Shown here: positions 34,555 to 45,226 of the stretch, one piece after another
How the letters are laid out: each line of letters begins with the position of its first letter
Numbering within the stretch: the first letter of the stretch is position 1
NCBI GenBank assembly: GCA_963662175.1
Contig: OY759217.1
Location: forward strand, 13,704,562 to 13,768,561
Source: Aradus depressus
Taxonomy: Eukaryota; Arthropoda; Insecta; Hemiptera; Aradidae
DNA length: 64,000 nucleotides
Reading direction: 5' to 3'
The notes under the pieces: generated by a model
Told to the model about the DNA's origin: nothing
The model's input: only the letters and a program-made list of their open reading frames with translations
Databases searched by the model: none
Made by a program: the position numbers and the translations under genes

Positions 34555-34787
34555 AAAATATAATTGACGTGGCCATTAACAGACATTCTTATACCAACCA
34601 CACTTACGGTTAATCTCTCTTCTTCTTCCCCCTCTCAAATTATATCATACTGGCAGTACTGGGTAGAAGAATGTCTAATCTGAGGATTTCGCTGTACAAA
34701 GAGACAAAATTTTGAGGAGGGGGGGGGGGGCGAGTGATCTGTACGCGTATAAGAAAGTCCTGCAATGGACACATCACATATTTGTTT
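34555..34787. repeat. Palindromic MITE, copy 3
   Basis: Arms GACGTGGCCATTAACAGACA and TCCTGCAATGGACACATCAC; internal G run (GAGGAGGGGGGGGGGCG). Confidence 0.7.
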
Positions 34788-34831
34788 TTATTCGTAATTG
34801 TAAAAATAATTTCTGAGGGCCATAATGGACG

Positions 34832-34990
34832 TGGGGGCTAAAGCGTAGGGCTTTGGTCGCATGGTCTCACCAAGGTTCGAATCCCGTCCAGAGGACAGTT
34901 TTATTTAGGATAGAACCCCCTCCCGGGACCATGGATGTCGTTAATAACACCGTTATAGAGACATGGCTAATATGCATCGTACATAAGTAT
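34832..34990 (+). mobile_element. Second tRNA-derived SINE family, copy 1
   Basis: Head GGGCTTTGGTCGCATGGTCT with B box GGTTCGAATCCC; body CCCTCCCGGGACCATGGATG; end CATGGCTAATATGCATCGT. A better-preserved copy is at 36886-37055. Confidence 0.75.
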
Positions 34991-35260
34991 TGAAAAAAAT
35001 ATTGAACATCTGTCGCCTGGTTGAGTTGGTATGGAACAGTGTTGCCACTTCCTTAAACAATATTGTTTTCATTAAAATTCCCCACTTCTCGCCGCTTCTC
35101 TTCTTTGAAGAAAGTAATAATTTTATCAATATTTTATTGTTTACAATGTACCTATTTTTTGCACATCACACAGTTTATAATATATTATATGAAAATATAT
35201 TTTCTTTTTTTGTTAACTCGTATTTTACAAAAGGGCTTTGATAAATTTAATGTATAATAC

Positions 35261-35384
35261 CTGATTTCGCATCATCTCCCGACACCGTAGCGGACCCACC
35301 TGGGGACACGTCAGTCGGCACTGGTGGCGCGGCACTACAACCAAGAAGGCTACCCAACAGAAGCACGATCCAAGTTACCTTCAT
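35261..35384 (-). CDS. Signal-peptide exon of DUF4773-like gene copy A
   Basis: ATG at 35384. It encodes MKVTWIVLLLGSLLGCSAAP then a polar stretch (PVPTDVSPGGSATVSGDDAK, S): a secretory signal peptide of ~19 residues plus the start of the mature chain. It ends in phase 1 at donor GTATTA, compatible in phase with the downstream exons. Nearly identical over the signal region to 23762-23852. The mature N-termini differ, which could mean divergence of the exposed part. A middle exon carrying the expected cysteine cluster between here and 29851 was not found. Confidence 0.75.
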
Positions 35385-35500
35385 TTCTAGAATATATTAT
35401 AAACATTAAAATATTACAGAGAAATATGATTAGAACACACATTGAAAGGTTCCATAGGGCTCCATACGAAAAAAACTTTGGCGGTGAATCACCGGCAATG
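35385..35500 (-). promoter_or_regulatory. Probable promoter / 5' UTR of copy A
   Basis: Duplicate of 23853-23965, including TTTATAATATATTCTAGAA before the ATG. Confidence 0.5.
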
Positions 35501-35632
35501 AACTTCTCCAGAAAGAATTAATCAATGAACTTTTCGCACCCCCTCCAAAACCCGTCAATAATATGCTCAAATATTCAATAGTTGACTTACATAGGGGCTC
35601 CTACATCCCCATACTAACTTTTGAGTAGAGGG

Positions 35633-36546
35633 GAATAGCCGGTTCTGGCGCAGGAGCTACGGGGCAAGATGGCGGCCGCCCCAGCACCCTCCCCAGGGTC
35701 AGGCCCGTCCCCGAGGCCAGGCCCGGCCTCGTGCCCCCCCCCCCCCTCCCCAGTTATTTCCCGTGGTTATGTAATAGGAGGTATGTCGAAAGAGTAATGA
35801 GTTGAAGAAGCAATTATTTTATATTCCTCACCGACCGCGAGGTCTGTTATTGGCACAAATTCTGCTCTTGAGGTATTCAATTTCTGTACCAGAGAATTTA
35901 TCTAGAAAATAAGACGTTATAAGAACATGCATGATTTTTCATTAGTACTTCTTGTACGAATTGCTCCTTTCTACCTCGTTTTCCGTGTCTATCTCCATGT
36001 TGTGCGTTGTCTGTGACTGAAGCTAAATGAATAAATCGCTTATATATATTCAGACCATACTCTCCGGTTTGTCCCGCGCTAGACGTCACCTTCTTCAAGA
36101 TGTGAATAAGGAAGATATACAAGGTAGATTTTTTGAACAAGCTCAGATACGTTCATCAGATTTAGCATAAATGTGTGATGACGTCATAGCGATCTTGCTG
36201 GAGAGCCCTGCCCCATTTCAACATACCTTCTATTAGATGGGAGGGCGTGCTCATTGGGGAAATACATAGCCAGTGATTGAACTCAAGGTGTGTCGTAAGG
36301 CTCTTACGACATACCTCTTCTTGCCCCAGTCTACACTTTCACATAGAAGTGTGGCCTCACTTCTTCAACTCATTACTCTTTCGACATACCTCCTATTACA
36401 TAACCACGGGAAATAACTGGGGAGGGGGGGGGGGGCACGAGGCCGGGCCTGGCCTCGGGGACGGGCCTGACCCTGGGGAGGGTGCTGGGGCGGCCGCCAT
36501 CTTGCCCAGTAGCTCCTGCGCCAGAACCGGCTATTCCCCTCTACTC
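35633..36546. mobile_element. GC-rich TIR element (MITE-like)
   Basis: Inverted arms 35633-35810 and 36360-36546 (~180 bp, starting GAGTAGAGGGGAATAGCCGG) enclose ~550 bp with no recognisable transposase. TTTT flanks both ends. The arms hold GGCGGCCGCC and a homopolymer C/G run and are much more GC-rich than the surroundings. Frames inside (for example 36277-36609) follow the arm sequence and are not supported. Confidence 0.8.
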
Positions 36547-36885
36547 TTTTGTGTCGATAAATTCATTACGTCAGCAGTTATTGTGGTTTTTGAATTGAGC
36601 CGCCTCTGATCCCCCCCCCCCCCCTTTCCTTCTGCTGATTCCGCTGAAAATTACTAAATGTCGTCCTCATAGAATTTTGAATTCACAAATGAAATTTTAC
36701 GTCGATACATTAATTACATCAGAAGTTATTAGAGTTTTTATAGTAATCCTCCTCTTAATCCCCCTTTTCCCTTTGGTCGATTTGGCTGAAAATATATAAT
36801 ATTATAAATAAAATATAATATTTTTGATTCGGTAAAATTATAATTATTCCCTGATTCTAAAAATTGAGCAAATAAGTCTACTGTC

Positions 36886-37060
36886 GGGCTAGAGCGTAGG
36901 GCTTTGGTCGCATGGTCTCACCATGGTTTGCGGGTTCGAATCCCGTCCGGGAGTGAGTTTTATTTCGTAGATAGAACTCCCTCCCGGGGCCATGGATGTC
37001 TTAAATAATTATACATAACACATTGACATGGCTAATATGCACCGTTCATAAAGCCAAAAG

Positions 37061-37101
<41 letters not shown>
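36886..37101 (+). mobile_element. Second tRNA-derived SINE family, copy 2, with poly-A
   Basis: GGGCTAGAGCGTAGGGCTTT..., B box GGTTCGAATCCCGT, body CTCCCTCCCGGGGCCATGGA, end ACATGGCTAATATGCACCGT, then a ~45-base A run (37057-37100). Confidence 0.8.
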
Positions 37102-37104
<3 letters not shown>

Positions 37105-37178
37105 ACTATTTTTGTAACTACATATATAGTTTAGCTAGAGAAGTAAAAAAAAAAACATAAATTATTGTATTAAAAACA

Positions 37179-37855
37179 TATTAATATACTATACAGTAGA
37201 TTCCCGCTAATCCGGATATCCCGTTAATCTGGACGGGATTTAAAAAAATATTAATATACTATACAGTAGATTCCCGCTAATCCGGATATCCCGTTAATCT
37301 GGACGGGATTTAAAAAAATATTAATATACTATACAGTAGATTCCCGCTAATCCGGATATCCCGTTAATCTGGACGGGATTTAAAAAAATATTAATATACT
37401 ATACAGTAGATTCCCGCTAATCCGGATATCCCGTTAATCTGGACGGGATTTAAAAAAATATTAATATACTATACAGTAGATTCCCGCTAATCCGGATATC
37501 CCGTTAATCTGGACGGGATTTAAAAAAATATTAATATACTATACAGTAGATTCCCGCTAATCCGGATATCCCGTTAATCTGGACGGGATTTAAAAAAATA
37601 TTAATATACTATACAGTAGATTCCCGCTAATCCGGATATCCCGTTAATCTGGACGGGATTTAAAAAAATCTAATTAAAATTTAGTAAACTAAAAATTTAA
37701 TTACGAAAATAATTCAAAGAGAGGTTTTAACTTGTCTTATATATTTAAAAAAAATTATCATGTGCCTTTTTATCTAATTTTGTTTAATCGGAACTTTCGG
37801 TGATCCGGACGGGGTCCTGTTCCATCTAGTCTGGATTAGCGGTACTGTACTGTAA
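37179..37855. mobile_element. pogo/Tigger-like MITE with seven identical 70-bp units
   Basis: Seven 70-bp units (37179-37668) look identical. Each contains TACAGTAGATTCCCGCTAAT, CCGGATATCCCGTTAATCTG and GACGGGATTTAAAAAAATA. The far end at 37785-37855 carries the complementary terminus (CTGGATTAGCGGTACTGTAC), so the array amplifies one end of a short TA-flanked element of Tc1/mariner pogo type. No coding sequence. Confidence 0.8.
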
Positions 37856-37859
37856 TTTC

Positions 37860-38164
37860 AAAAAAATAGCTATGCAAAATATTGTAAGAATTTTGAATAA
37901 AAATATATTACTATAAATAAAAAATATATATAAGTATTAACTATTTATTTATTGTTATTAATTTAGTTATTAATATTTCTACCAACTTTACCTTAAAGTT
38001 CTTCGCGCTGAAACTGTCCAAGATGTCTAATGGTTGTTGGATTTTTCCCAAAGGTAATTTGATCGCAGTTCTATTTGAATGAGCGTCAGAACCACGTCTA
38101 ACGTAACGTGGCCTAATGGAAACACGTCATACCTACTTTTCAAATTGGAATGTGACCTCTCAAT
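37860..38164. other. Intergenic, nothing recognised
   Basis: AT-rich single-copy-looking sequence with no supported feature. Confidence 0.5.
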
Positions 38165-38237
38165 TATTCAATAAAGCAAACTTATTTTTGAAATATTGTC
38201 TATTCCACTAAAGATATACATACATATATAACTACCG

Positions 38238-38261
38238 GTTTCGGCTTTATACCATCGTCAG
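38238..38261 (-). ncRNA. Hammerhead-ribozyme-like core in the Penelope-like element
   Basis: The minus strand reads CTGACGA, a short G/C stem with TATAA loop, then GAAAC, then CGGTA as possible stem III and cleavage site, then GTTAT, which can pair with ATAAC upstream of the core. This matches the CUGANGA...GAAA...UH hammerhead consensus (type I), known from Penelope-like termini. One bulged U in stem II is unusual. Confidence 0.5.
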
Positions 38262-38593
38262 GTCTAGTTATGAACTAAGTCAGTTTGCAGAGAGCGACCC
38301 TTCAAATACATCTCAGGTCAAAGGGGGCTATTAGAACTTGGGAGTCCCCCGGCTGTACCGTTAGCTAACTCATGAAATATTTCTTAACAAAACCTAGTTC
38401 TAAATTTACATAAAACAATGTCACTAGACTAATACGGGAAAAATAACAAATAAATAAGTACAAATACAAGTAAATAATAAAAAATAGAAATAAAATTAAT
38501 AACAATGTTAAGATTTAGATAACTTGAAACATATATGTGGAACCAAATATTAATAACAGATAATACAAACATATATGTGGAAACAGAACTGGT

Positions 38594-38971
38594 TTAGGGT
38601 GTTAACAAAGGGGAATAGTTGAAATAAATTTGGTCATTCATACAAATGTTCCTTTTGTTAGCTTTATTTATTTCTAATTGTTCTAAGCTATTAAGTAGCC
38701 TGCTTTTTGGGCAATAATGGAGATATTTGATGCCTGTAGATGGGTCGAAAGTGTGGCTATTGTCAATTATGTGGGTCGCGAATGTAGAACGGTTTCCTCG
38801 GTTCTTTATTTCGGCCGTGTGTTCTTTAATTCTTTCCCTAAAACGACGTCCTGTCTGTCCAATGTATAATTGACTGCACGTCGCACATTCTAGACTATAA
38901 ACTCCGCTTCTATTTTCAATATCTGTTCTGTCCCTACCTCTCTCTAGGCACTGGCTTATGGGATTGATAAA
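38594..38971 (-). pseudogene. Penelope-like GIY-YIG endonuclease domain
   Basis: 126 open codons to a TAA at 38594. Features in order: SGVYSLECATC (GIY half plus C-x-x-C of the zinc motif typical of Penelope endonucleases), QLYIGQTGRRFRERIKEH (YIG half with catalytic arginine region), THIIDNSHTFD (conserved histidine part), and LLNSLEQLEI (conserved glutamate helix). The domain nicks target DNA to prime reverse transcription. It is uninterrupted, but the RT and the start are absent, so the copy cannot act alone. Confidence 0.88.
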
Positions 38972-39655
38972 GCCGAAACCGGTAGTTATATATGTATATA
39001 TATCTTTAGTGGAATAGACAATATTTCAAAAATAAGTTTGTTTTATTTATTTATTACAAGTTTCCACAATATGTCCGCGTTTCTCAACTTAGAAGTTATT
39101 CAATAAAGGTTTGCTCTCCCTTCAAAATCAGCAGCTTGAGATAAAAACCTATAGTTGACTTATATGCCCACTCCTCTGATCCCGTTTTCTGATTGGCCGA
39201 TTTGGCTGAAAATCAATAAGTGTCGTCGTTATGAGTTTCTAGATACACATATAAAATTTCATGTCGATTGAATTATTCTATCGGGAGATATCGTGTTCAC
39301 AGATACTCACGCACAGACATACAGAACATTTTTATTTTTATTTTTATAATCAAAAAGACTAAAAACCATGAAATTCCACTAAAAATTCAGCATCGAATTT
39401 CTGACTGATTTAATAACTTCTCCTATACTTCGTATAGCTGCGGAAGTAAAAGTTACAGACGTGTGATCAGGTCGAATAATGAAGGATACCGTAGGTCAAT
39501 TTTAATAATCATTGATGCAACAATGTAACAATGCATTGATGTACTAACAATAAATAATGGTACAATAAATTGAGAAAAGTTTTGTTTATCTTGATTAAAA
39601 TAACATTTTTTTTTATTTATAATTATTGTAAACTTTATTATTCTATACATGAATA

Positions 39656-39999
39656 GGTTAGGTTAGGTTTTATGACTCATGCCCGGCTTTAACTACGAGG
39701 TCATATCGCCTACTACCAGAGCGCTCTTTCGTCACTCTGGTGGACATGAGCCCGACTCTACTGTGGGAGTCCTAAATTTTGCCTACCCTAAATTTTTATT
39801 CATCTAGGGTAGGGGTCTTCAACGAGTACCTGACATCGTACAGGCTCGGGACCATCGCTTAACGTCCCATCCGAAGGACGGCGTGCTTAAGTTTATTTTA
39901 CCTCCCAGATAAAATAAACTAAGGGCCTCGGTCGGGCTACGAACCCACGACCTTGAGCTCAGAAGTCAAGCACGCATACCACTGAGCTACCGGCGCCCT
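39656..39999 (-). mobile_element. SINE, full length, (TTAGG)-like tail
   Basis: 13-bp duplication CTATACATGAATA at 39643-39655 and 40000-40012. The tail on this strand reads AGGTTAGGTTAGG. The tRNA head ends at GAGCTACCGGCGCCCTC. Confidence 0.95.
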
Positions 40000-40183
40000 C
40001 TATACATGAATATATACTTTTATTATTCTATACATGAATATACATATGAATATTATAGTTGGGCTGTCTATAACAATAATACCTAGGCCAATGGCCTAAT
40101 TAACATGAGATATGAACTCAGGTACAATTCATTAATTGCCCTAGACAAGTAACTTTAAACTAGATAAATTAAACATAATATAG

Positions 40184-40218
<35 letters not shown>

Positions 40219-40256
40219 AGACTCAGATAAAGTGATACTCAGATAATGTCTTTTGA

Positions 40257-40575
40257 TTAATTGATGAGAAGAAAATCATGCGGTCGCTTCTTTTTAAGTC
40301 TGCGTTCCAGTGGTAAAGGTGGTCGGTGTTCAGCAATTTGCCGTACCAGTGGATTTGGGTGGTTGGCCATTGTTGTCTGCATTCGTATGTAGGATTCTTT
40401 GAGGACCTCCGCTACTTCCGGTATTTCAAGATCAGCATGTAGAACTGTGTTGCGAACATACCACGGTGCATCGGTGATGTGTCTCATGACGCGATTTTGA
40501 GTAGTTTGTATCCTGGTTATGTGGCTTTTAGCAGCTGAACCCCATAGGCCACAAGCGTACTGCCAGATCGGACAT
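40257..40575 (-). pseudogene. Jockey-clade LINE C-terminal fragment (second family)
   Basis: The minus frame reads YACGLWGSAAKSHITRIQTT, then RVMRHITDAPWYVRNTVLHA, and ends in a stop after 40257. The pattern LWG.A..S.I..IQ..QN.VLR.I..APWYV.N..LH.DL is the tail of Jockey-type ORF2. It differs clearly from the LINE family at 14.8 and 43.7 kb. An A homopolymer (about 40182-40214) lies beyond its 3' side. Confidence 0.8.
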
Positions 40576-40740
40576 TTTTATTATTTTTACTTTTATAGGT
40601 AATTCGCTAAATTTTTCAAAAAAATTACAAAAAGTCAATTGTAGAGTAAAACATTTCCTAACAGAATTTCATACGTTAAATTTTCGATAGAGAAAGATGA
40701 AGGTATAGGTTTGAAGAGTTCGAATGTTTGACCAACATTT

Positions 40741-41036
40741 CGGCGTCGGTAGGAAATCCGCTTGACTACTAAACTTAAAATCGCGGGTTCAAAACCCAGC
40801 CGAAGCCTTTTTTTTTTCTTCTGGGAGGTGAAAAAAATTTTTGCACGCGGTTAAGGGATGTTCCCGAACATGTACGATGTCAGATAACTCGTTAAAGTTC
40901 TCAACAATAGATAAATAAACGTGGGTTGGCAAATTTTAGGACTCTCATAATAGAGTCGGGCTCTTTCGAGAGCGACGAAAGAGCCCTCTGCTGCTGGTAT
41001 GCGATATGACCTCGTAGTTAACATGAATCACAATAT
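40741..41036 (+). mobile_element. SINE, strongly diverged
   Basis: Recognisable by the CGGTAGG..head, GGTTCAAAACCCAGCCGAAG, TGTACGATGTCAG and AGAGTCGGGCTC. An old copy. Confidence 0.7.
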
Positions 41037-41417
41037 CGAATTAACTCAAATCCTGACCGATTACATAACTTATCTTATACTTTTCATTCGTTCTGTTCTT
41101 GGAAATTTCACAAGGTCGTTTGTAACAAAAAAAATATTAATATAACTATATCGATTATCATTAATTTATCAAACGATAAATTATAATGTTAGTTTTTCAT
41201 TACTAATTTATGTCATCTGTTTGATTTTTGAAGATATGGGTTATGTGGGATTTTTTTTCAAAAGTACATACATTTCGGATTCGCGGGGGCAAGCAAAGCA
41301 GGGCTTCATGCCACCCACAAGCAACACAGGACTCAAGTAAGTCAAACAATTTTTTAAAGTCTAATGAAATAGTTTTAAGTTTCAACTTGAAAATATAATA
41401 TGAAAATATAATATAGG

Positions 41418-41678
41418 TGAGGGCGCCGGTAACTGAGTGGTATGCGTGCTTGCTTCAGAGCTCAAGATCGCAGGTTCGAAACCCTGCCGAGGCCTTTAGT
41501 TAATTTTATCTGGGAGGTAAAATAAACTTAAGACCTTCTGATGGGACGTTATGCGATGGTCCCAAGCCTGTACAGCATCAGGTAATGATTAAAAATATAG
41601 GGTTGGCAAAATTTAGCTCTAGTTATAGGCGATATGACCACGCAGTAAAAGCCAAGGCAGGAGTCGTAATAAATAACT
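41418..41678 (+). mobile_element. SINE, internally deleted
   Basis: Head GAGGGCGCCGGTAACTGAGT, B box GGTTCGAAACCC; part of the 3' half is missing (jumps to CTCTAGTTATAGGCGATATG). Confidence 0.85.
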
Positions 41679-42222
41679 GACATTACCTTTCACACTTCCG
41701 AAAGCGATTCTTGATCCAATGCATTTTTCAATATTTAAAAAAAAAATAACTGTAGTCAGGAAATGGATTCTACGAGTAATAGTTCAAGAAAATGTTGAAA
41801 CGTTAATCATATAGACGTTTTCGCAGGAACCATCGGCTGTGTGACGGTGGGAGGATGGGACAGGTGGACAGTAGAGAGTGGTTTTTTGATAGTAAAATGG
41901 TTAAGCTGAACATTTATCGACTTTCAACCAATTCAATCTTTCCCATTGTTTAATTTTCTGCAAAAGATGCCGACGAGCTATATTAATAACATTACGTAAC
42001 GAAAAATTATTTATGTTTATTTCTTTGTGTTTAGTGTATAAAAGTAATGTGCTCAACGCTAATATGGCATTCATTTTTTACAGATGTCGATTATTTTCGA
42101 TATTTTAAGTTTTTTTAAATAATTTCAAATTTACCGCTTTTTCTAGCAATCGTAATTGTTCATACTAATCACCAGTAGATGGCTGTAACGTTGTGTTCCA
42201 ACTTTATTAATATAGTGCTGGA

Positions 42223-42509
42223 GAGGGCGCCGGTAGCTCAGTGGTATGCGTGCTTGTCTTCTGAGCTCAAGATCGTTAGTTCGATACCTGACCGAAGCCC
42301 TTAGTTTATTTTATCTGGGAGGTAAAATAAACTTGAGCACGCCGTCCTTCGGATGGGACATTAAGCGATGGTCCCGAGCCCGAGATGAATAAAAATTTAG
42401 GGTAGGCAAAATTCAGGACTCCCAGAGTAGAGTCGGGCTCATGTCCACCAGAGTGATATGATCTCGTAGTTAAAGCCCGGGCATGAGTCATAAAACCTAA
42501 CCTAACCTA
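42223..42509 (+). mobile_element. SINE with ~50-bp deletion
   Basis: Head GAGGGCGCCGGTAGCTCAGT; lacks the TGTACGATGTCAGGTACTCG block; tail AACCTAACCTAACC. Imperfect flanks TATAGTGCTGGA / TATAAAGCTGGA. Confidence 0.88.
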
Positions 42510-42683
42510 TAAAGCTGGAAGGCTTCAATATATCGATTTCTGTAAAAGGCCAACAATATACCTATATATATATATCGAAATAATATCGATGTTTTTCACA
42601 AAATGTCTTCCTGCTGTTTGTAAGTGTAGTTATAAGTAAAATTGATTGTTGTCTTTTAACGTAAAATTTCATCATCCAGAAAT

Positions 42684-42875
42684 TGTAAATTGCCAGCAGA
42701 CACGTTTTGTTATGTTTGCCAACATTACATTGTATCTAAGCAAGTGAAACATAAAATTGTGCTTGGCACAAAGTTCTGTGAGGCGTACCGTGCTTATTTC
42801 GGGTGTGCATGTTTCAAGACCAACATGTTACATAGGTTCCCTATGTTACTTGTGGCAACTCAAATTCAGCAATAA
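42684..42875 (+). pseudogene. Cysteine-motif transposon-derived ORF fragment
   Basis: The frame reads KLPADTFCYVCQHYIVSKQ, then KFCEAYRAYFGCACFK. This resembles the start of a protein repeated in many arthropod and cnidarian genomes (pattern CYVCG.....Q.....I....K..Y..YFG, normally followed by GDQDK.WAPH..C). Here the second cysteine block is lost and a TAA follows. From memory only; probably a dead transposon gene. Confidence 0.4.
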
Positions 42876-42899
42876 ACACTAAAAAACTAAGATAAACAA

Positions 42900-43719
42900 A
42901 AACTTGGTCAAATTTTATAAATGTTCACATTTCTGAAATCGATTCTTGATCCAATGCATTTTTCAGAATTTAAAACAAAAATCTGAGTAGGCAGGTAATG
43001 GATTCTACGAATTCGGGACTCTTTCGCCAAGTATGAGACTATGATGATTCATACAAAGCTCCCGAGATATCGATAGTAGAGTTGATAGATCTCCACCAGT
43101 CGACCGCAGATACATGCCTAGGCTGGGCCCGGATCTGCCTATATCCTGTCTATAATGTTTATCGATCCAGGTTTAGTCATTAAAGGTTGCGGTGGGTGAC
43201 TTATCACCATCAGTCACCACAATGCCATCCATCAAATGTGGCTTGGGTGACCCCCAGTCGGCAACTTGGCAACTCCCACATACATGGGGGCTTGAGCTCC
43301 ATTCAGTGGCTATGGCAAAAGCTCCCACAGCTTGCCTAAGCCAGATCTTCAAAAGGCTCGACCAGTGTTTTTTACTTTCTTAAACCTATAGCACAAAAAA
43401 GTAATTTGTGAGTCTTAAAGTAGAGATGGGGTTAAATAAAGAAAATTGACTCTACATCCAGCTAGACCCTGTAATAATGAAAATTGTTTAAAATGAAATA
43501 AATAAATATATAAATAATAATTGAATTAATAAAATTAATAATAATTAAATAAACAAATATAAAAAATACCACATTTCCTGTATACATGTTATCTCTGGTC
43601 TTTTACTAAATTTTGATTTCTATAGTAATATCGGAAAAGGGCCCTAAAAAAATAGTTCAAGACGTCCAATTTTTAAGAATGTGAATGTTTTAAAAAAAAA
43701 AATTTCAATTAACAAACTT
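42900..43719. other. Intergenic, no supported gene
   Basis: A more GC-rich stretch at 43070-43370 has a 63-codon frame without motifs. The rest is AT-rich. Confidence 0.5.
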
Positions 43720-43732
43720 TTCATTTGGATTT

Positions 43733-44407
43733 GCAAATGGAAGCTTAAGTTGAACGGTTGGAAGACGGAGGCGAGGGTGTTCGCTTTACGCCGCTTCTCG
43801 ATAGAACACCTCAGAAGGCTGCAAATCGACCAACTCCCAAATCCATGGAATCCTAAAGACCAGGGTGTGCGCTATCTTGGAGTGCACCTTGACACAAGAC
43901 TAACATGGCGCCAACATATCAACATAAAACTCCAACAAGCACACACACGACTCAGGCTCATCTACCCACTCATAAACAGGAATACACCACTCAGACACAC
44001 ATGCACATCCTTACTTTACAAAACACTAATACTTCCACTCTTAACCTACGCTTGCCCCGTATGCACTAGCCACACTAACATAACACGATTACAAACATTC
44101 CAAAACAAAGTCCTCCGGATAGCGGTAAACGCACCCTGGTTTATCAGGAATACCCAAATCCATCGGGAACTGGGAGTTGCTCCTTTTGCAGTCCACATTG
44201 AGAAACTCACCCGCAGCTTCCATCAAGGTCTGCCAGCCTGCTCTGGTGCGGTTCACTACAGTCTCGGCCAGCCTGTAGCTCGCAGGCTGCAACCAAGACT
44301 GTACCAAGACTTTTTGTTTTAATTATAATTTTCTTGTTTATTTGCCCTTTTTTGTGTAAAGTACATATTTAGTACTGGTCCAAATAAAATGTTTTTCTTC
44401 TTCTTTC
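43733..44407 (+). mobile_element. Jockey-like LINE, 5' truncated, with 13-bp duplication
   Basis: TTCATTTGGATTT at 43720-43732 and 44408-44420 brackets a 675-bp LINE tail. The protein frame (to 44322) contains NPKDQGVRYLGVHLDTRLTW, SLLYKTLILPLLTYACPVC and FQNKVLRIAVNAPWFIRNTQ, the C-terminal region downstream of the RT active site. It ends LYQDFLF. The 3' end has AATAAAATG and a CTT-rich tail, not poly-A. Same family as 14800-16430. This copy is still open from truncation point to stop, so it is young. Confidence 0.92.
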
Positions 44408-44699
44408 TTCATTTGGATTTCTAAAGAGATGCCATATTGTCATTCTAAATTTTGTAAAAATGTTAAATCTAATCCAAAGATATACATTATCTTATTGGGT
44501 TAACAGGGAAAATGAATAGCATAGAATACGAGAACAAATATTTGGGTTTATATACTTAAAACTATATAACAAAATTAAAAACTAAGATTGGAACAAAAAT
44601 CAAACTATTTAAAAGAAAAATCTTACAAACTAAATTCTTAAAATTATTTCAGACTTTTTTCTGTTTTATATTTTATGGCCATTATTTATATGAATGTTT

Positions 44700-44704
44700 T
44701 ATTT

Positions 44705-44753
<49 letters not shown>

Positions 44754-45000
44754 GTATGTATGTATAAATAAATAAAAGTACCTCTTTGCGCATCGACTTC
44801 ACTGTGATTTTACTACAATTTGTTTCATCACACCTTTAGTCTAAAAACTGTTTTTTCACTCCTAGCCTGTTCACACCTTCACATCTCATCCCACCTACTC
44901 CACAACTTCGACTCGTCCACACCTGAAGATAGCAATTTGCCGAAACTAGTTGTGGTATAAATAAAATATATTTTTGAACAGACACCTCCGAATTATTTAT
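44700..45000 (+). repeat. AT microsatellite and Penelope-type terminal fragment
   Basis: TATA/ATGT microsatellite at 44708-44765, then sequence containing a hammerhead-like core (CTGAAGA at 44923-44929, GCAATTTGC stem, GAAAC at 44942-44946) followed by TAGTTGTGGTATAAATAAAA. No protein part remains. Confidence 0.5.
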
Positions 45001-45226
45001 TTAACAAGTACATCCACTTATCAACCAAGATACAAATAAAAAAATCTAGGTGCAAAAATCAAATTTTCACGTTTCATGGTTCCCTGAACATTTTCGCGAT
45101 CATGTATGTGCGTGTATGTACACATATGATGGAAAGTTGTACTTGAAATTTGGAACGAGGAAGTCACATGTGCTATATTAGATATGATTAGATTTTGGCC
45201 AAAATTGAGACCACTCTACTTCAGTA

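Larger units (their letters stand above)
38178..39095 (-). mobile_element. Penelope-like element, 5' truncated, with palindromic ends
   Basis: 918 bp flanked by a perfect 13-bp duplication TTATTCAATAAAG (38165-38177, 39096-39108). The two ends are inverted copies (AAATATTGTCTATTCCACTA ... TAGTGGAATAGACAATATTT, each next to AACCGGTAGTTATATATGTA or its complement). Between them lies the endonuclease end of a Penelope protein; the reverse transcriptase is missing. Such inverted partial termini are characteristic of Penelope-like elements. Confidence 0.88.

Noticed and set aside
36886..36955. Possible tRNA gene with GGTTCGAATCCCGT
   Set aside because: Continues into a body shared with 34832-34990 and ends in poly-A: SINE.
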